64,000 nt of DNA from Halonotius roseus (GCF_006861655.1 NZ_SESI01000001.1:62001-126000), one strand, 5' to 3'. Counted from the stretch's first letter, positions 17,110 to 26,295 are shown. Notes: generated from the letters alone by a model not told the origin. Numbers and translations are program-made.

Positions 17110-18189
17110 TCAGTCGGCGTCAGCAGTCGCGCGGTGGTAGGGTTGGGCGGCGATCAGCTCGCGGAGCTCGCGCAGGGAGTCCCCGCCTTCCCCGTGCATC
17201 GCGGACATCACCGCGCCGACCTCCTGGCGGGAGATCTTGACGCCGCGGTCGGTGAGCGCGTCCTCCGGGCGGTTCCGAAGCTCACGCAGGGTGCCGACCG
17301 CAAGCAGGAACGGCACACCCCACGCCGCCATCGTGTTGCCGTGTCGCAGCGGCATCGCCTGAAGATAGCGTTCGGCGTCATCAAGGAACGACCGAGCGTG
17401 ACCCACTGTCCGGCTGACGACCGAGGCCGCCGCCGCCCGGTTGTCGGGGTCGACGACATCGTCCTGTGTGACACCCTCCTCGGCGAGCCACTCCGCGGGG
17501 AGGTAGACGTTGTTCTCCTCGGTGTAATCGTCATAGACATCCTTCGAGATGTTGACCAACTGCAGCAGGAGGCCAAACTCGACGGCCGTATCGTAGAGCC
17601 GTTGGCGGCGATCAGCGGCGATATCGCCGCGGGTCAGCAGGTTCGTAATGAGCGTCCCGACGGTGCCGGCGGCGTAGTAGCAGTACTCCTCTAGCTCCTC
17701 GGCGTCGTCGATACGGAGCCCACCGCTGTCGGCGTGTCGCTCGACGAACATCGCCATCCCGTCGATCAGCTCCCGAACCGGCGGGACGATCGCATCCTGG
17801 ACATCATCGGGAAGTTCGTCGAAGGCTGCGGCGATACGGGGTGCTTCGTCGACGACGACCCAGTCATCCGACTGCTCCTCGCGGGGCGGTAGCCGCTCCT
17901 CGACAGCCGCACGGAATTCCTCGATGTCGGTGTCGGCGTCGGGATCGATCGCCGCATCGTAGGTGCGAAGTAGCTCGGCCTGGGGGTCAGGCGGGATGTG
18001 GTTGGCATCCTCGATCGTATCGGCGACCCGACAGAGGAGGTAGCCCAGGCAGATATGCGTCGACATGGGCTCGTCGAGCGCGTCGATCGTCAGCGCGAAC
18101 GTCCGGGAGACACCCTGTACCGCATCGTGACACCACGCGAGGTCGGCTTCGGGATCGACGCCGGGGGGACGGGATTCGTGATCCGTCAT
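17110..18189 (-). CDS. Squalene/phytoene synthase family protein
   Basis: 359 residues. Both Asp-rich motifs of head-to-head prenyl synthases are intact: CRVADTIED near residue 55 and NISKDVYDDY near residue 220. The SRTFALTIDAL start (residues 28-38) binds diphosphate. The length and the EENNVYLPAEWL segment after the second motif favour squalene synthase (two farnesyl diphosphates to squalene with NADPH) over phytoene synthase. The C-terminus is helical without a clear membrane anchor. Haloarchaea accumulate squalene and bacterioruberin, and both branches start from this family. Confidence 0.88.
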   Translation of the reverse strand: MTDHESRPPGVDPEADLAWCHDAVQGVSRTFALTIDALDEPMSTHICLGYLLCRVADTIEDANHIPPDPQAELLRTYDAAIDPDADTDIEEFRAAVEERLPPREEQSDDWVVVDEAPRIAAAFDELPDDVQDAIVPPVRELIDGMAMFVERHADSGGLRIDDAEELEEYCYYAAGTVGTLITNLLTRGDIAADRRQRLYDTAVEFGLLLQLVNISKDVYDDYTEENNVYLPAEWLAEEGVTQDDVVDPDNRAAAASVVSRTVGHARSFLDDAERYLQAMPLRHGNTMAAWGVPFLLAVGTLRELRNRPEDALTDRGVKISRQEVGAVMSAMHGEGGDSLRELRELIAAQPYHRATADAD

Positions 18190-18300
18190 TCAAGTATTCA
18201 TCTGTACGGTACGGGGCATAAAAAGTCTCTTGGGGTTGGCCTCGCGCGAACTAGCTACTGAACTGAACGAACACGGACACGAACGCCTGTGGGACGCTTC

Positions 18301-18366
18301 CGATCTACCAGAGATTGGTTCCTCGATCTATCAGGGGTTGGTTCTCCGATCTATCAGAGGTCGTTT
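18301..18366 (+). repeat. Three 20-bp direct repeats at 23-bp spacing upstream of the liv operon
   Basis: Copies of CGATCTAYCAGRGRTYGKTT begin at 18301, 18324 and 18347, exactly 23 bp apart. A weaker partial copy (CTATCTATCATTT) follows near 18373. They lie 155 to 90 bp upstream of the livH start and no gene covers them. Regular spacing near two helical turns suggests cooperative binding of a regulator on one DNA face. Confidence 0.85.
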
Positions 18367-18420
18367 GAGTACCTATCTATCATTTCTCACAGCTGACACG
18401 GCTCAACAACGGTGGGAAGA

Positions 18421-18432
18421 TTCATTTATGAG
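18421..18432 (+). promoter_or_regulatory. TATA-like promoter of livH
   Basis: TTCATTTATGAG is centred about 29 nt before the ATG at 18456, consistent with a leaderless liv transcript downstream of the repeats at 18301-18366. Confidence 0.5.
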
Positions 18433-18455
18433 CGACTACGTTCTCCCCACGATAG

Positions 18456-19556
18456 ATGGAGCCATACGCACGCGGCCGACGATTGGTACGCGATCAACCC
18501 GGGCTCGTCGTCGTCGCGGTCGCCGCCCTGCTGTTGGTCGGTGATCTCATCGGGAAACTCACGGGCGGCGGGCTGACACCGGCGCGATTCGGGGGGTTCG
18601 TCTGGGACGGACTGGTCATCGGCCTGCTGATCGGGCTGGCCGGGATCGGCCTCTCGCTGACATACAGCATCCTCGGCTTCGCCAACTTCGCCCACGGCGA
18701 TTACATCTCCTGGGGCGCGTTCTCCGGCTGGGCGGTTGCCTATCTCCTCGCTGGCATCGACCGCTATGCGGCCGGCGGCCTGCTACTCATCGGAGCCGGC
18801 GACGGCCCCGCACCCGGCGATGTCGGCGTCAGCATCACCAACACCCCGCTCAGCATCGTCGCCGGCCTCGTCGTCGCCGTGGCCTTTACCGTCGGTGTCT
18901 CGCTGCTCGTTGATCGGGTGGTCTACCGACCGATCCGCGAGGCCGACGGAATTACACTTCTTATTGCGAGTATCGGCGTCGCCTTCGCACTCCGGTATCT
19001 CATCGTCTTCTTCTTCTACAGCGGCCGACAAGGCGTCACTGACATTAGCCGGGTGCCATCCTACGACATCGGCGGCGTCGTCATCAACGCCCACGAACTC
19101 ACCATCGTCGTCGTCGGCCTCGCGCTGATGGTCGGCGTCCACCTCCTGTTGCAACGAACCAAACTCGGCAAGGCGATGCGGGCGATGGCCGACAACCGCG
19201 ACCTCGCACAGGTCACGGGGATTCCGGTCGAGGGCGTCATCCGAACGACGTGGATTCTCGGCGGCGGGCTGGCCGGCGCGGCCGGCTACCTCGTCGTCCT
19301 CACACAGGGTACCATCGCTTACGACCTCGGCTGGCTCCTCCTCCTGTTGATTTTCGCGGCCGTGATCATGGGCGGCATCGGCTCGGTCTATGGCGCGATT
19401 GTCGGCGGTCTCGTTATCGGTTTGGCGAGTCGGCTGTCGCTGATCTGGCTAACTGGCGATCTCTCCAGTTTCGCCGAACCCGTCGCCTTCGGGCTGATGA
19501 TTTTTGTTCTGTTGTTCCGTCCAGAGGGCATCTTCGGCGGGGTGAGTACAGCATGA
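18456..19556 (+). CDS. livH: Branched-chain amino acid-type ABC transporter permease LivH
   Basis: 366 residues, with about eight to nine transmembrane segments. It has the LivH signatures GLSLTYSILGFANFAHGDYI near residue 65 and a C-terminal EAA-like loop followed by IFAAVIMGGIGSVYGAIVGG. It forms the membrane channel with LivM. An extra loop at about 105-120 (GAGDGPAPGDVGVSITN) is longer than in bacterial LivH. It overlaps livM by 4 bp (ATGA). Confidence 0.93.
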   Translation: MEPYARGRRLVRDQPGLVVVAVAALLLVGDLIGKLTGGGLTPARFGGFVWDGLVIGLLIGLAGIGLSLTYSILGFANFAHGDYISWGAFSGWAVAYLLAGIDRYAAGGLLLIGAGDGPAPGDVGVSITNTPLSIVAGLVVAVAFTVGVSLLVDRVVYRPIREADGITLLIASIGVAFALRYLIVFFFYSGRQGVTDISRVPSYDIGGVVINAHELTIVVVGLALMVGVHLLLQRTKLGKAMRAMADNRDLAQVTGIPVEGVIRTTWILGGGLAGAAGYLVVLTQGTIAYDLGWLLLLLIFAAVIMGGIGSVYGAIVGGLVIGLASRLSLIWLTGDLSSFAEPVAFGLMIFVLLFRPEGIFGGVSTA

Positions 19557-20953
19557 GCCCTGACGGCTCCCCGACTGACCGCCTACCCACTGACCGCCTT
19601 GACGGGTTCCGCGAGCTACTCGAACGCTCGGATGCCGCGCTCGTCCTCACGGCCATGGCGGCGTTCTATCTGCTCTTTCTCTCCATCGGCGCGATCCTGA
19701 ACTACGACCTCGCAGGACTCATCTCGATTCTCGGGCAGGTCACGTTCTTCACGGCCGTCTACGCCTTGGTCGTCCTCGCGTTGAACCTCCAGTGGGGGTA
19801 CGCCGGGCTGTTCAATATCGGCATCGCGGGCTTCATGGCCGTTGGCGTCTACACGATGGCGATGCTGACTGCACCGCCGACCGGTTCGCCGCCCGGGCTC
19901 GGCCTCCCGATCAGCGTCGGGATCGTCGGCGGCATGGTCGCCGCGGCCCTCATCGGCCTTGTCACCGCGCTGCCCGCGCTCCGCCTGCGCGCGGACTACC
20001 TCGCTATCGTCACGGTCGCCATTTCGGAGATCATCCGGCTGACCTACAACTCTCCGGCGTTCAGCACGTTCACGTTGCCGGGCGGGATCGCTCTCGGCAC
20101 CGGCGGCGCCAACGGGATCGGGAACTTCCCGAGCAACCCTGTCCGGGCGATCTATTTCACCGATCCAAGTAGTGCGGCCTCGGGAACAACACCCATTGGC
20201 ACCGCGGTCTTCGGCTTCTTCGAGAACGTCCTCGGCGTCTTCCGTAGTGCTGTCATCGTCGATCTCACCTACGGGCTCGTGCTCGCCGTGGTCGTCGTCC
20301 TCGTGTACACGCTGTTGGCTCGCGTCGGCAACTCACCGTTCGGCCGCGTGCTCAAGGCGATCCGGGAGGACGAGGTCGTCGCCAAATCCCTCGGGAAAGA
20401 CACGAATAGATTCAAGATCAAGACGTTCATGCTCGGCTGCGCGCTGATGGGGCTGGCCGGCGTGCTCTGGCAGGGATTCGGCACCGGCGCGGTCTACCCG
20501 CAGGCGTTCCGCCCCGAGTTGACTTTCTACATTTTCATCGCCGTCATCATCGGCGGTGCGGGCTCGAACACTGGCAGCGTCCTCGGCGGTGCGGTCTTCG
20601 CCAACCTCCTGTTCCTCCTGCCGCAGTACCTCCCCAACATCATCGAGCAGACGTTTGCGATCGAAGCCGACCCGAATAACTTCATCGCCGCGATCGGCCC
20701 TATCGCGGCCGGCGAGATCGCCCCGCTGTTGGGCTATGTGCTGAACCAACGACTGCCCGCGCTTCGGTTCGTCTTCGTCGGCGTTCTGTTGGTCTATCTG
20801 ATGCAGAACCGCCCGGAGGGGCTGCTCGGCCACCGCACCGAGACGGCGGCGGCCGTCGATCTCAGCGAGGGCCACACGCCGGGCACTGGCCCATCGCAGG
20901 CGGCGGACGCGAGCGGGGCTGCCGGCGGCGAGGGAGGTGTCGATGATGAGTAA
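19553..20953 (+). CDS. livM: Branched-chain amino acid-type ABC transporter permease LivM
   Basis: 466 residues from the ATG that overlaps the livH stop. About ten transmembrane helices. Family motifs include LNLQWGYAGLFNIGIAGFMA and the cytoplasmic coupling loop FGRVLKAIREDEVVAKSLGK, followed by KIKTFMLGCALMGLAGVL. There is an extra loop at about 185-215, and the C-terminal 35 residues are Ala/Gly/Glu-rich and probably disordered. The gene ends inside the start of livG. Confidence 0.93.
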   Translation: MSPDGSPTDRLPTDRLDGFRELLERSDAALVLTAMAAFYLLFLSIGAILNYDLAGLISILGQVTFFTAVYALVVLALNLQWGYAGLFNIGIAGFMAVGVYTMAMLTAPPTGSPPGLGLPISVGIVGGMVAAALIGLVTALPALRLRADYLAIVTVAISEIIRLTYNSPAFSTFTLPGGIALGTGGANGIGNFPSNPVRAIYFTDPSSAASGTTPIGTAVFGFFENVLGVFRSAVIVDLTYGLVLAVVVVLVYTLLARVGNSPFGRVLKAIREDEVVAKSLGKDTNRFKIKTFMLGCALMGLAGVLWQGFGTGAVYPQAFRPELTFYIFIAVIIGGAGSNTGSVLGGAVFANLLFLLPQYLPNIIEQTFAIEADPNNFIAAIGPIAAGEIAPLLGYVLNQRLPALRFVFVGVLLVYLMQNRPEGLLGHRTETAAAVDLSEGHTPGTGPSQAADASGAAGGEGGVDDE

Positions 20954-21788
20954 CACCGGGGCCGAGATCGAGCGCGACGAGCGCGACGCTGCCACCGCCG
21001 CGGCCGACGACGCCGACGATCAGCTGCTCCGCGTCGGGAACCTCCGCAAGGAGTTCGGCGGCATCACCGCCGTCGACGGGGCGTCGTTTGCGGTCGCCGA
21101 CGGGTCGCTGACGGGGCTGATCGGGCCGAACGGCGCGGGGAAATCGACGACGTTCAACTGCATTACGGGGATTCACGAGCCAACTGCCGGGGAGATCAAC
21201 TTCAACGGTGAGGATATCGCGGGCCTCGCGCCCAACGCTGTCGCCGACCGCGGGCTTGTCCGGACGTTCCAGATCGCCCGCGAGCTTGCTGAGATGACCG
21301 TCCTCGAAAACCTGATGCTCGCACCCAAGCGACAGCAGGGCGAGAGCCTCTATCGGTCGGTGTTGCCGACATTCAGGAACGGCGTCATCGAAGAGGAAAC
21401 CGAGTTGCGCGAGGCGGTCTGGGAGTCCTTGGAGTTCTTTGAGATCGACCACCTCGCCGAGGATCGGGCGGGCACCCTTTCGGGCGGCCAGCGGAAGCTG
21501 CTGGAGATGGCGCGCGCGCTGATGACCGATCCCGACATGCTGCTGTTGGACGAACCGTTCGCCGGCGTCAACCCGACGCTGGAAACGAAACTGCTCGACC
21601 GCATCAACCAACTGCGCGACGAGGAGGGGTTGACCTTCCTGTTGGTCGAACACGACATGGACATCATCATGGAGCACTGTGACCCGGTTATCGTGATGCA
21701 CCAAGGCCGAGTGCTGGCCGAGGGGCCGCCCGAGGAGATTCGCAACAACGAGCGCGTTGTCGACGCCTACTTCGGTGATGACATATGA
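20946..21788 (+). CDS. livG: Branched-chain amino acid-type ABC transporter ATPase LivG
   Basis: 280 residues. The second of two adjacent ATGs is chosen because a strong Shine-Dalgarno GGAGGTG ends 6 nt before it. Walker A GPNGAGKS, signature LSGGQ and Walker B MLLLDEPFAG are all present, and the GLVRTFQIARELAEMTVLEN loop is the LivG-type Q-loop region. It couples ATP hydrolysis to import together with LivF. It overlaps livM by 8 bp and livF by 4 bp. Confidence 0.93.
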   Translation: MSNTGAEIERDERDAATAAADDADDQLLRVGNLRKEFGGITAVDGASFAVADGSLTGLIGPNGAGKSTTFNCITGIHEPTAGEINFNGEDIAGLAPNAVADRGLVRTFQIARELAEMTVLENLMLAPKRQQGESLYRSVLPTFRNGVIEEETELREAVWESLEFFEIDHLAEDRAGTLSGGQRKLLEMARALMTDPDMLLLDEPFAGVNPTLETKLLDRINQLRDEEGLTFLLVEHDMDIIMEHCDPVIVMHQGRVLAEGPPEEIRNNERVVDAYFGDDI

Positions 21789-22531
21789 GTGAGATCACTG
21801 CGACCACCGAGGTCACGACCTACGACGACAGCCTGCTGTCCGTCCGGTCGCTGGACGCCGGCTACGGCGACCTCCAAATCCTCGAACACGTCGATCTCGA
21901 CGTTGCTGACGGCGAGTACGTCACCATCGTCGGCCCCAACGGCGCGGGGAAATCGACGGTGATGAAATCCGTCTTCGGGCTGACGACCTACATGGGCGGG
22001 GATATCGAGTTCGACGGCGAGGCCATCGAGGGGCTTCGACCCGAGGAGATCATCCACCACGGGATCGGCTACGTTCCCCAGTCGGACAACGTCTTCCCGT
22101 CGCTGTCGGTCGAAGAGAACCTCGAAATGGGCGCGTACATCCTCGATAACGTTCCCGACGACGCCATGCAGGCCGTCTACGACCGGTTCCCGATCCTCGA
22201 AGAGCGACGGGGCCAGAAGGCGGGAACGATGTCCGGCGGCCAACAGCAGATGTTGGCGATGGGGCGGGCGTTGATGCTTGATCCCGACCTCTTGCTGCTG
22301 GATGAGCCGAGTGCCGGCCTCGCGCCCGACCTCGTCGAGGACATGTTCGACCGGATCGACCGCATCAACGACGATGGAACCGCGATCCTCATGGTCGAAC
22401 AGAACGCGAAACAGGCACTCAGACGCTGTGATCGGAGCTACGTCCTCGTCCAGGGCAAAAACCGCTACGAGGAAGATGGCGACGCGCTGCTGAACGATCC
22501 GGAGGTCAGAAAACAGTTCCTCGGCGGCTGA
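21785..22531 (+). CDS. livF: Branched-chain amino acid-type ABC transporter ATPase LivF
   Basis: 248 residues. Walker A GPNGAGKS, signature MSGGQQQM and Walker B LLLLDEPSAG are present. The segment GIGYVPQSDNVFPSLSVEEN is diagnostic of LivF. It pairs with LivG as the ATPase heterodimer and is the last gene of the livHMGF unit, ending 26 bp before the convergent livK. Confidence 0.93.
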   Translation: MSEITATTEVTTYDDSLLSVRSLDAGYGDLQILEHVDLDVADGEYVTIVGPNGAGKSTVMKSVFGLTTYMGGDIEFDGEAIEGLRPEEIIHHGIGYVPQSDNVFPSLSVEENLEMGAYILDNVPDDAMQAVYDRFPILEERRGQKAGTMSGGQQQMLAMGRALMLDPDLLLLDEPSAGLAPDLVEDMFDRIDRINDDGTAILMVEQNAKQALRRCDRSYVLVQGKNRYEEDGDALLNDPEVRKQFLGG

Positions 22532-22543
22532 TTCGAGCCGAAA

Positions 22544-22559
22544 AACGGCGGCGGCCGTT
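22544..22559. terminator. Shared hairpin between convergent livF and livK
   Basis: AACGGC-GGCG-GCCGTT is a perfect 6-bp inverted repeat in the 26-bp gap between the two stop codons, preceded by an A-run on the + strand and overlapping the livK stop. It could end both transcripts; no long T-tract is seen. Confidence 0.45.
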
Positions 22560-23778
22560 AGGCCGAGAATTCGATGGTATCGGTGGCCTCGTAGCCGTCC
22601 TCGTTGAACTGGAAGACCTCGTAAGTCGCGGCCCTCAGGTCGCCGTTCTCGTCGAAGTTGACCGGGCTCGACGCACCCTGGTACTGGATCTCGGTGCCCT
22701 CAGCGGCCATTGCTAGCCCGTCGGCCAGCGTCGATGGCGTCACTTCCTCGCCGCCGGGATTGGCGACGGCCTGCATCTGCTCGGCGATCGCTGGGCCGCT
22801 GTTTTCACCCGCCGCGGCGTTGGCGAGCAGACAGACCGCGGTCGCGTCGAAGGCCTGTGAGGTGAAGACTCCGGGTTCACTGTCGAACTCGTTTTGATAC
22901 TCCGTGGTGAAAAAGTCCCGACCGGGGCCGGCCGCACTCGGTGCGGTTCCCTGCACGTTCGTCATCGCGTTGCCGACATCGCTCGGCAACTCACTGTTCT
23001 GAAGCCCATCAGTAACGAGGAATGGCGTCTCGCCGGAGTATTCTGAGTAGTAGTCTCTGAACAGTTGAACGCCGCTTTCAGGGTAGCCGATGACAATAAC
23101 GACGCCCGGATCGTCGCTGAGGGCTTGACTCAGCTGTGAGCTGTAGGAACTCGCTCCCTTCGGGAACGATACTTGATTCTGAACCGTTCCACCGTAAGCA
23201 GAGACGAAGCTATTGGAGAGGGCCTGCCCATAGGCGTTGTTGACGTACAGCGTTGCCGCCGTCGACGCGCCGATGTTGTCGCTAGCAACCTGTGCCAACA
23301 CCTGTCCCTGCAGTGCGTCCGATGGCGGCGTTCGCCAGATAAGATTGTTGTCGTCGAGATCAGTGATTTCCGGAGCTGTCGAGGCTGGCGAGCAAGCAAG
23401 GACGCTGTTCGGAATAAAAACGTTTTCGGCAACCTGGATCGTGACCTCGGAGCTCGCCGCGCCGGTCACGGCCGGATAGCCAGAATCGACGAGCGAACTC
23501 GCCGCCGTCTGGCCGGCGTTGGGGTCGGTCTGGGTGTCTTCGACCTGACTATCGATGGTGAACTCCGTGTTCCCTTCGAGCAGGTCGATCGGCAGCACCG
23601 CGGCGTCGCGGATCGGCTGGCCGAGATTGCCGAGGCCGCCTGACAGCGGCATCAACACACCTTGGCTGAGTGTTCGTCCACCGCTGCCGCCACCGCCGCC
23701 GGCACAGCCGGCCAGCGCGGCCGTTCCGCTGACGCCGATTCCCTTCAGCACATCCCGTCTGTCTATGTTGTATGACAT
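22558..23778 (-). CDS. livK: Branched-chain amino acid-type ABC transporter substrate-binding protein LivK
   Basis: 406 residues. It starts MSYNIDRRDVLKGIGVSGTA, a Tat signal, followed by lipobox LAGC and a Gly-rich tether, so it is a lipid-anchored extracytoplasmic binding protein. The type I periplasmic-binding fold shows in GVLMPLSGGLGNLGQPIRDA, in ASSLVDSGYPAVTGAASSEV and in PGVVIVIGYPESGVQLFRDY. Ligand unknown: amino acids, amides or urea are possible for this family. It is convergent to livHMGF rather than inside the operon, so its dosage is set by a separate promoter. Confidence 0.92.
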   Translation of the reverse strand: MSYNIDRRDVLKGIGVSGTAALAGCAGGGGGSGGRTLSQGVLMPLSGGLGNLGQPIRDAAVLPIDLLEGNTEFTIDSQVEDTQTDPNAGQTAASSLVDSGYPAVTGAASSEVTIQVAENVFIPNSVLACSPASTAPEITDLDDNNLIWRTPPSDALQGQVLAQVASDNIGASTAATLYVNNAYGQALSNSFVSAYGGTVQNQVSFPKGASSYSSQLSQALSDDPGVVIVIGYPESGVQLFRDYYSEYSGETPFLVTDGLQNSELPSDVGNAMTNVQGTAPSAAGPGRDFFTTEYQNEFDSEPGVFTSQAFDATAVCLLANAAAGENSGPAIAEQMQAVANPGGEEVTPSTLADGLAMAAEGTEIQYQGASSPVNFDENGDLRAATYEVFQFNEDGYEATDTIEFSA

Positions 23779-23802
23779 ATTTACCCACACATACCTAACA
23801 GC

Positions 23803-23812
23803 TCATAATAAA
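23803..23812 (-). promoter_or_regulatory. TATA box of livK
   Basis: The minus strand reads ATTTATTATG, centred about 30 nt before the livK ATG, consistent with a leaderless transcript. Confidence 0.55.
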
Positions 23813-23931
23813 TCCCAGGGATCGGCGCGGCGCTGAGTGATGCAAGCAGTATCGTTGGAGACGATCAAAACACACAGCGATCAGATCGGCTCGCGGTCGA
23901 CGCCCCCCAGCGGTTGATACGAAACGCGTTG

Positions 23932-24078
23932 TCAGTAGATTTCACAATCGACGCCCAGCACCTCAAAATCGGTCGTGTGGCGCGTGATGACCGTCTCATA
24001 GGCGTCGGCTACGACCGCTGCGATCAGGATATCGCCGCTGCGGGCATTGACCCGCTCGCTGGGAGGTGTTTCCGCGCA
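23932..24078 (-). pseudogene. C-terminal remnant of a VapC-like PIN-domain toxin
   Basis: In the 336-bp gap between livK and the DUF255 gene, the minus strand encodes ERVNARSGDILIAAVVADAY followed by ETVITRHTTDFEVLGVDCEI and Y-stop. That is the last third of a PIN nuclease: the acidic residue before LIAA, then the TRxxxDFE motif and the GVxxxxY end. The reading frame stays open upstream but stops resembling a PIN domain, and there is no start codon or antitoxin, so this is a decayed gene. The rest of the gap holds only the livK promoter. Confidence 0.7.
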
Positions 24079-24114
24079 TAAATTAGTGCCGGCAGCCCGC
24101 CGCGATCCGTTGCC

Positions 24115-26229
24115 CTACCGGTTCTCCGATAGCCACTCCAGTGCGGGCTCCAGCTCCGTCTGCGGCGGCGAGCAGGTAAACGACTCGCAGGCGTAGACCG
24201 TCGGCTCGCCGCCGTCGGCGTTGCGGTCGGCCCAGACGGGCGGCGCGCTGCCCAGTTCGAGTTCGTCGAGCCAGTCTTGGAGGCCGTCTTCCGTTGGTGG
24301 CCGGTGTGCGAGCGTGACGCCAGGCAGATACCGATCCGCCAGCGTTGTCCGCCAGTCGTCGGGTAACTCGTCGGCGGCGATAGTGAGTTCCGCGCCGCCG
24401 TTGGTGTAGCGGTCGGCCGCCAGCGTCAGCGAGACGTGCTGGAGCGGGTTGCCGGTGATCCGGTCGGCATGCGTCGCCAGTACGTCGCCGGCGATCTCGC
24501 GGTAGTCGGCATCGGCAACAAAGCCGTCGAGCACGCAGAGCAGATCGGTCGCCGCGCCGAGACTCGACGGCGTCGAGCTATCGGTGAGTTCCTGTGGGCG
24601 CGTGACGAGCTCCTCGCCGCTCTCGGGTGTGAAGTAAATCGTGCCGTCGTCGGCGTCGTAGAACTCGGCGACGATGGTGTCGGCGAGATCGAGGGCGACG
24701 CCGAGCGGCTCGGGATCGCCCGTGGCTTGATAGAGGTCGAACGCGCCGCGGGCGAGGAAAGCGTAATCCTCCAGATACCCCTCGCCGGCGGCCTCGCCGT
24801 CGATGAACCGTCGCTGGAGGCGGCCAGCGTCGCTGTCAAGGAGGTGCTCAGTGACGAAATCGAGGGCGTTTCGGGCTGGTTCGGCATAGTCAGCATCGAG
24901 GACGCGAGCCGCACTCGCGTACGCCGAGATCATCATCCCGTTCCAGCCGGCCAGGACTTTTTCGTCTCTGGGGGGCCGGGTTCGCTCCTCGCGGGCGTCG
25001 AACAGCGTCTCGCGGGCGGCATCGAGTTCGGCTTCGACCTCCTCAATTTCGAGGTCGTGGGCGTCGGCCAGTTCGTCAACCGTTGCCGACACGTTCAACA
25101 CGGTCGTCCCGCGCTCGAAGTTACCGGCGTCCGTGACGCCGTACCGCTCACAGAACAGCGTTGCCGCCGGGTCGTCAAGCAGGTCGTGGACGTCCTCGGG
25201 CGTCCAGACGTAGAAACTCCCCTCCTCGTCGCCGCTGCGGGCGTCGAGCGTGCTGAAAAAGCCGCCGTCGGGATGGGTCAGCTCGCGCTCGACGAACTCC
25301 AACGTTTCCGCGACGACCTCGGTGTATCGCTCGCTGTCGGTCAACTGATCCCCGGCGAGATACAGCGGCGGCAGCCCGGCGTTGTCGTAGAGCATCTTTT
25401 CGAAGTGGGGTACCGTCCACTCGCGGTCAGTTGCGTACCGGTGGAAGCCGCCACCCAACTGGTCGTACATCCCGCCGTCGGCCATCGCATCGAGCGTTGT
25501 CGTCGCCGCGGAGAGCGCGTCGTCGCTGCCGCTGCGGCTCGCCGCGCGCAACAGGAGGTCGATTCGGCCGGGCTGGGGGAATTTTGGGCCATCCGAGCCG
25601 AAGCCGCCGTACTCGTCGTCGAACGACCGGAGGGCAGTTCGAACCGCGGTGTCAAGGGTGTCGTCGCCGGGAACCTCGCTGTCGCCGTCGTGGGTCGGGG
25701 TGTCGTACTTGTCGCGGGCGGTATCGATCCACTGCTCGGCGCGCTGTTTCATCTCGCTTCGATCGTCAGGATCGCTCCAGGAGTCGCTGATCTTCGCAAG
25801 GAGGTCGAGAAACCCCGGCATCTGGCCCTGTGGCTCCTTCGGGAAGTAGGTGCCAATGTAGAACGGCTTGCCGTCGGGCGTCAGCCACGCCGACAGCGGC
25901 CAGCCGCCGCGGCCGGTGACGCGCTGGCAGATCGTCATATAGATGCTGTCGATGTCGGGTCGCTCCTCGCGGTCGACTTTGATCGGCACAAAGTTCTCGT
26001 TGAGCCGCTGGGCGACAGCTTCGTCCTCGAAGCTCTCCTCTTCCATGACGTGACACCAGTGACAGGCCGAGTAGCCGATAGAGAGAAAGATCGGCTTGTT
26101 TTGTTCCTTGGCTGCGTCCAATGCCGTGTCGTCCCACGGCTGCCAGTTGACAGGGTTGTCCTCATGTTGGCTGAGATAGGGGCTGCCCTCCTCAGCCAGT
26201 CGGTTGCGACTCAGTGGATCGGTCATCAT
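24115..26229 (-). CDS. Thioredoxin-domain protein of the DUF255/YyaL (SSP411) family
   Basis: 704 residues (703 if the second Met is used). Residues 1-165 are a thioredoxin-like domain with the hallmark SIGYSACHWCHVMEEESFED (CxxC as CHWC) and GRGGWPLSAWLTPDGKPFY. The rest is an alpha/alpha toroid related to N-acylglucosamine 2-epimerases and glycosidases (GGFGSDGPKFPQP, PHFEKMLYDN, VLAGWNGMMISAYASA). The family is found in all domains, but its biochemical activity is not settled. The long open frame on the opposite strand is a codon-bias artefact. Confidence 0.92.
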   Translation of the reverse strand: MMTDPLSRNRLAEEGSPYLSQHEDNPVNWQPWDDTALDAAKEQNKPIFLSIGYSACHWCHVMEEESFEDEAVAQRLNENFVPIKVDREERPDIDSIYMTICQRVTGRGGWPLSAWLTPDGKPFYIGTYFPKEPQGQMPGFLDLLAKISDSWSDPDDRSEMKQRAEQWIDTARDKYDTPTHDGDSEVPGDDTLDTAVRTALRSFDDEYGGFGSDGPKFPQPGRIDLLLRAASRSGSDDALSAATTTLDAMADGGMYDQLGGGFHRYATDREWTVPHFEKMLYDNAGLPPLYLAGDQLTDSERYTEVVAETLEFVERELTHPDGGFFSTLDARSGDEEGSFYVWTPEDVHDLLDDPAATLFCERYGVTDAGNFERGTTVLNVSATVDELADAHDLEIEEVEAELDAARETLFDAREERTRPPRDEKVLAGWNGMMISAYASAARVLDADYAEPARNALDFVTEHLLDSDAGRLQRRFIDGEAAGEGYLEDYAFLARGAFDLYQATGDPEPLGVALDLADTIVAEFYDADDGTIYFTPESGEELVTRPQELTDSSTPSSLGAATDLLCVLDGFVADADYREIAGDVLATHADRITGNPLQHVSLTLAADRYTNGGAELTIAADELPDDWRTTLADRYLPGVTLAHRPPTEDGLQDWLDELELGSAPPVWADRNADGGEPTVYACESFTCSPPQTELEPALEWLSENR

Positions 26230-26295
26230 TCACAGTCGGCGCGGCGGACGCAAAAAAGATCGGTGTCGGCGACGGCGAGGTGAAACCGTTCTCGG

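Noticed and set aside
24436..26283. Open frame of 615 codons on + opposite the DUF255 gene
   Set aside because: Shadow of the real gene: GC-rich third codon positions suppress stops on the opposite strand, and the protein resembles no family while the minus-strand protein has clear motifs.
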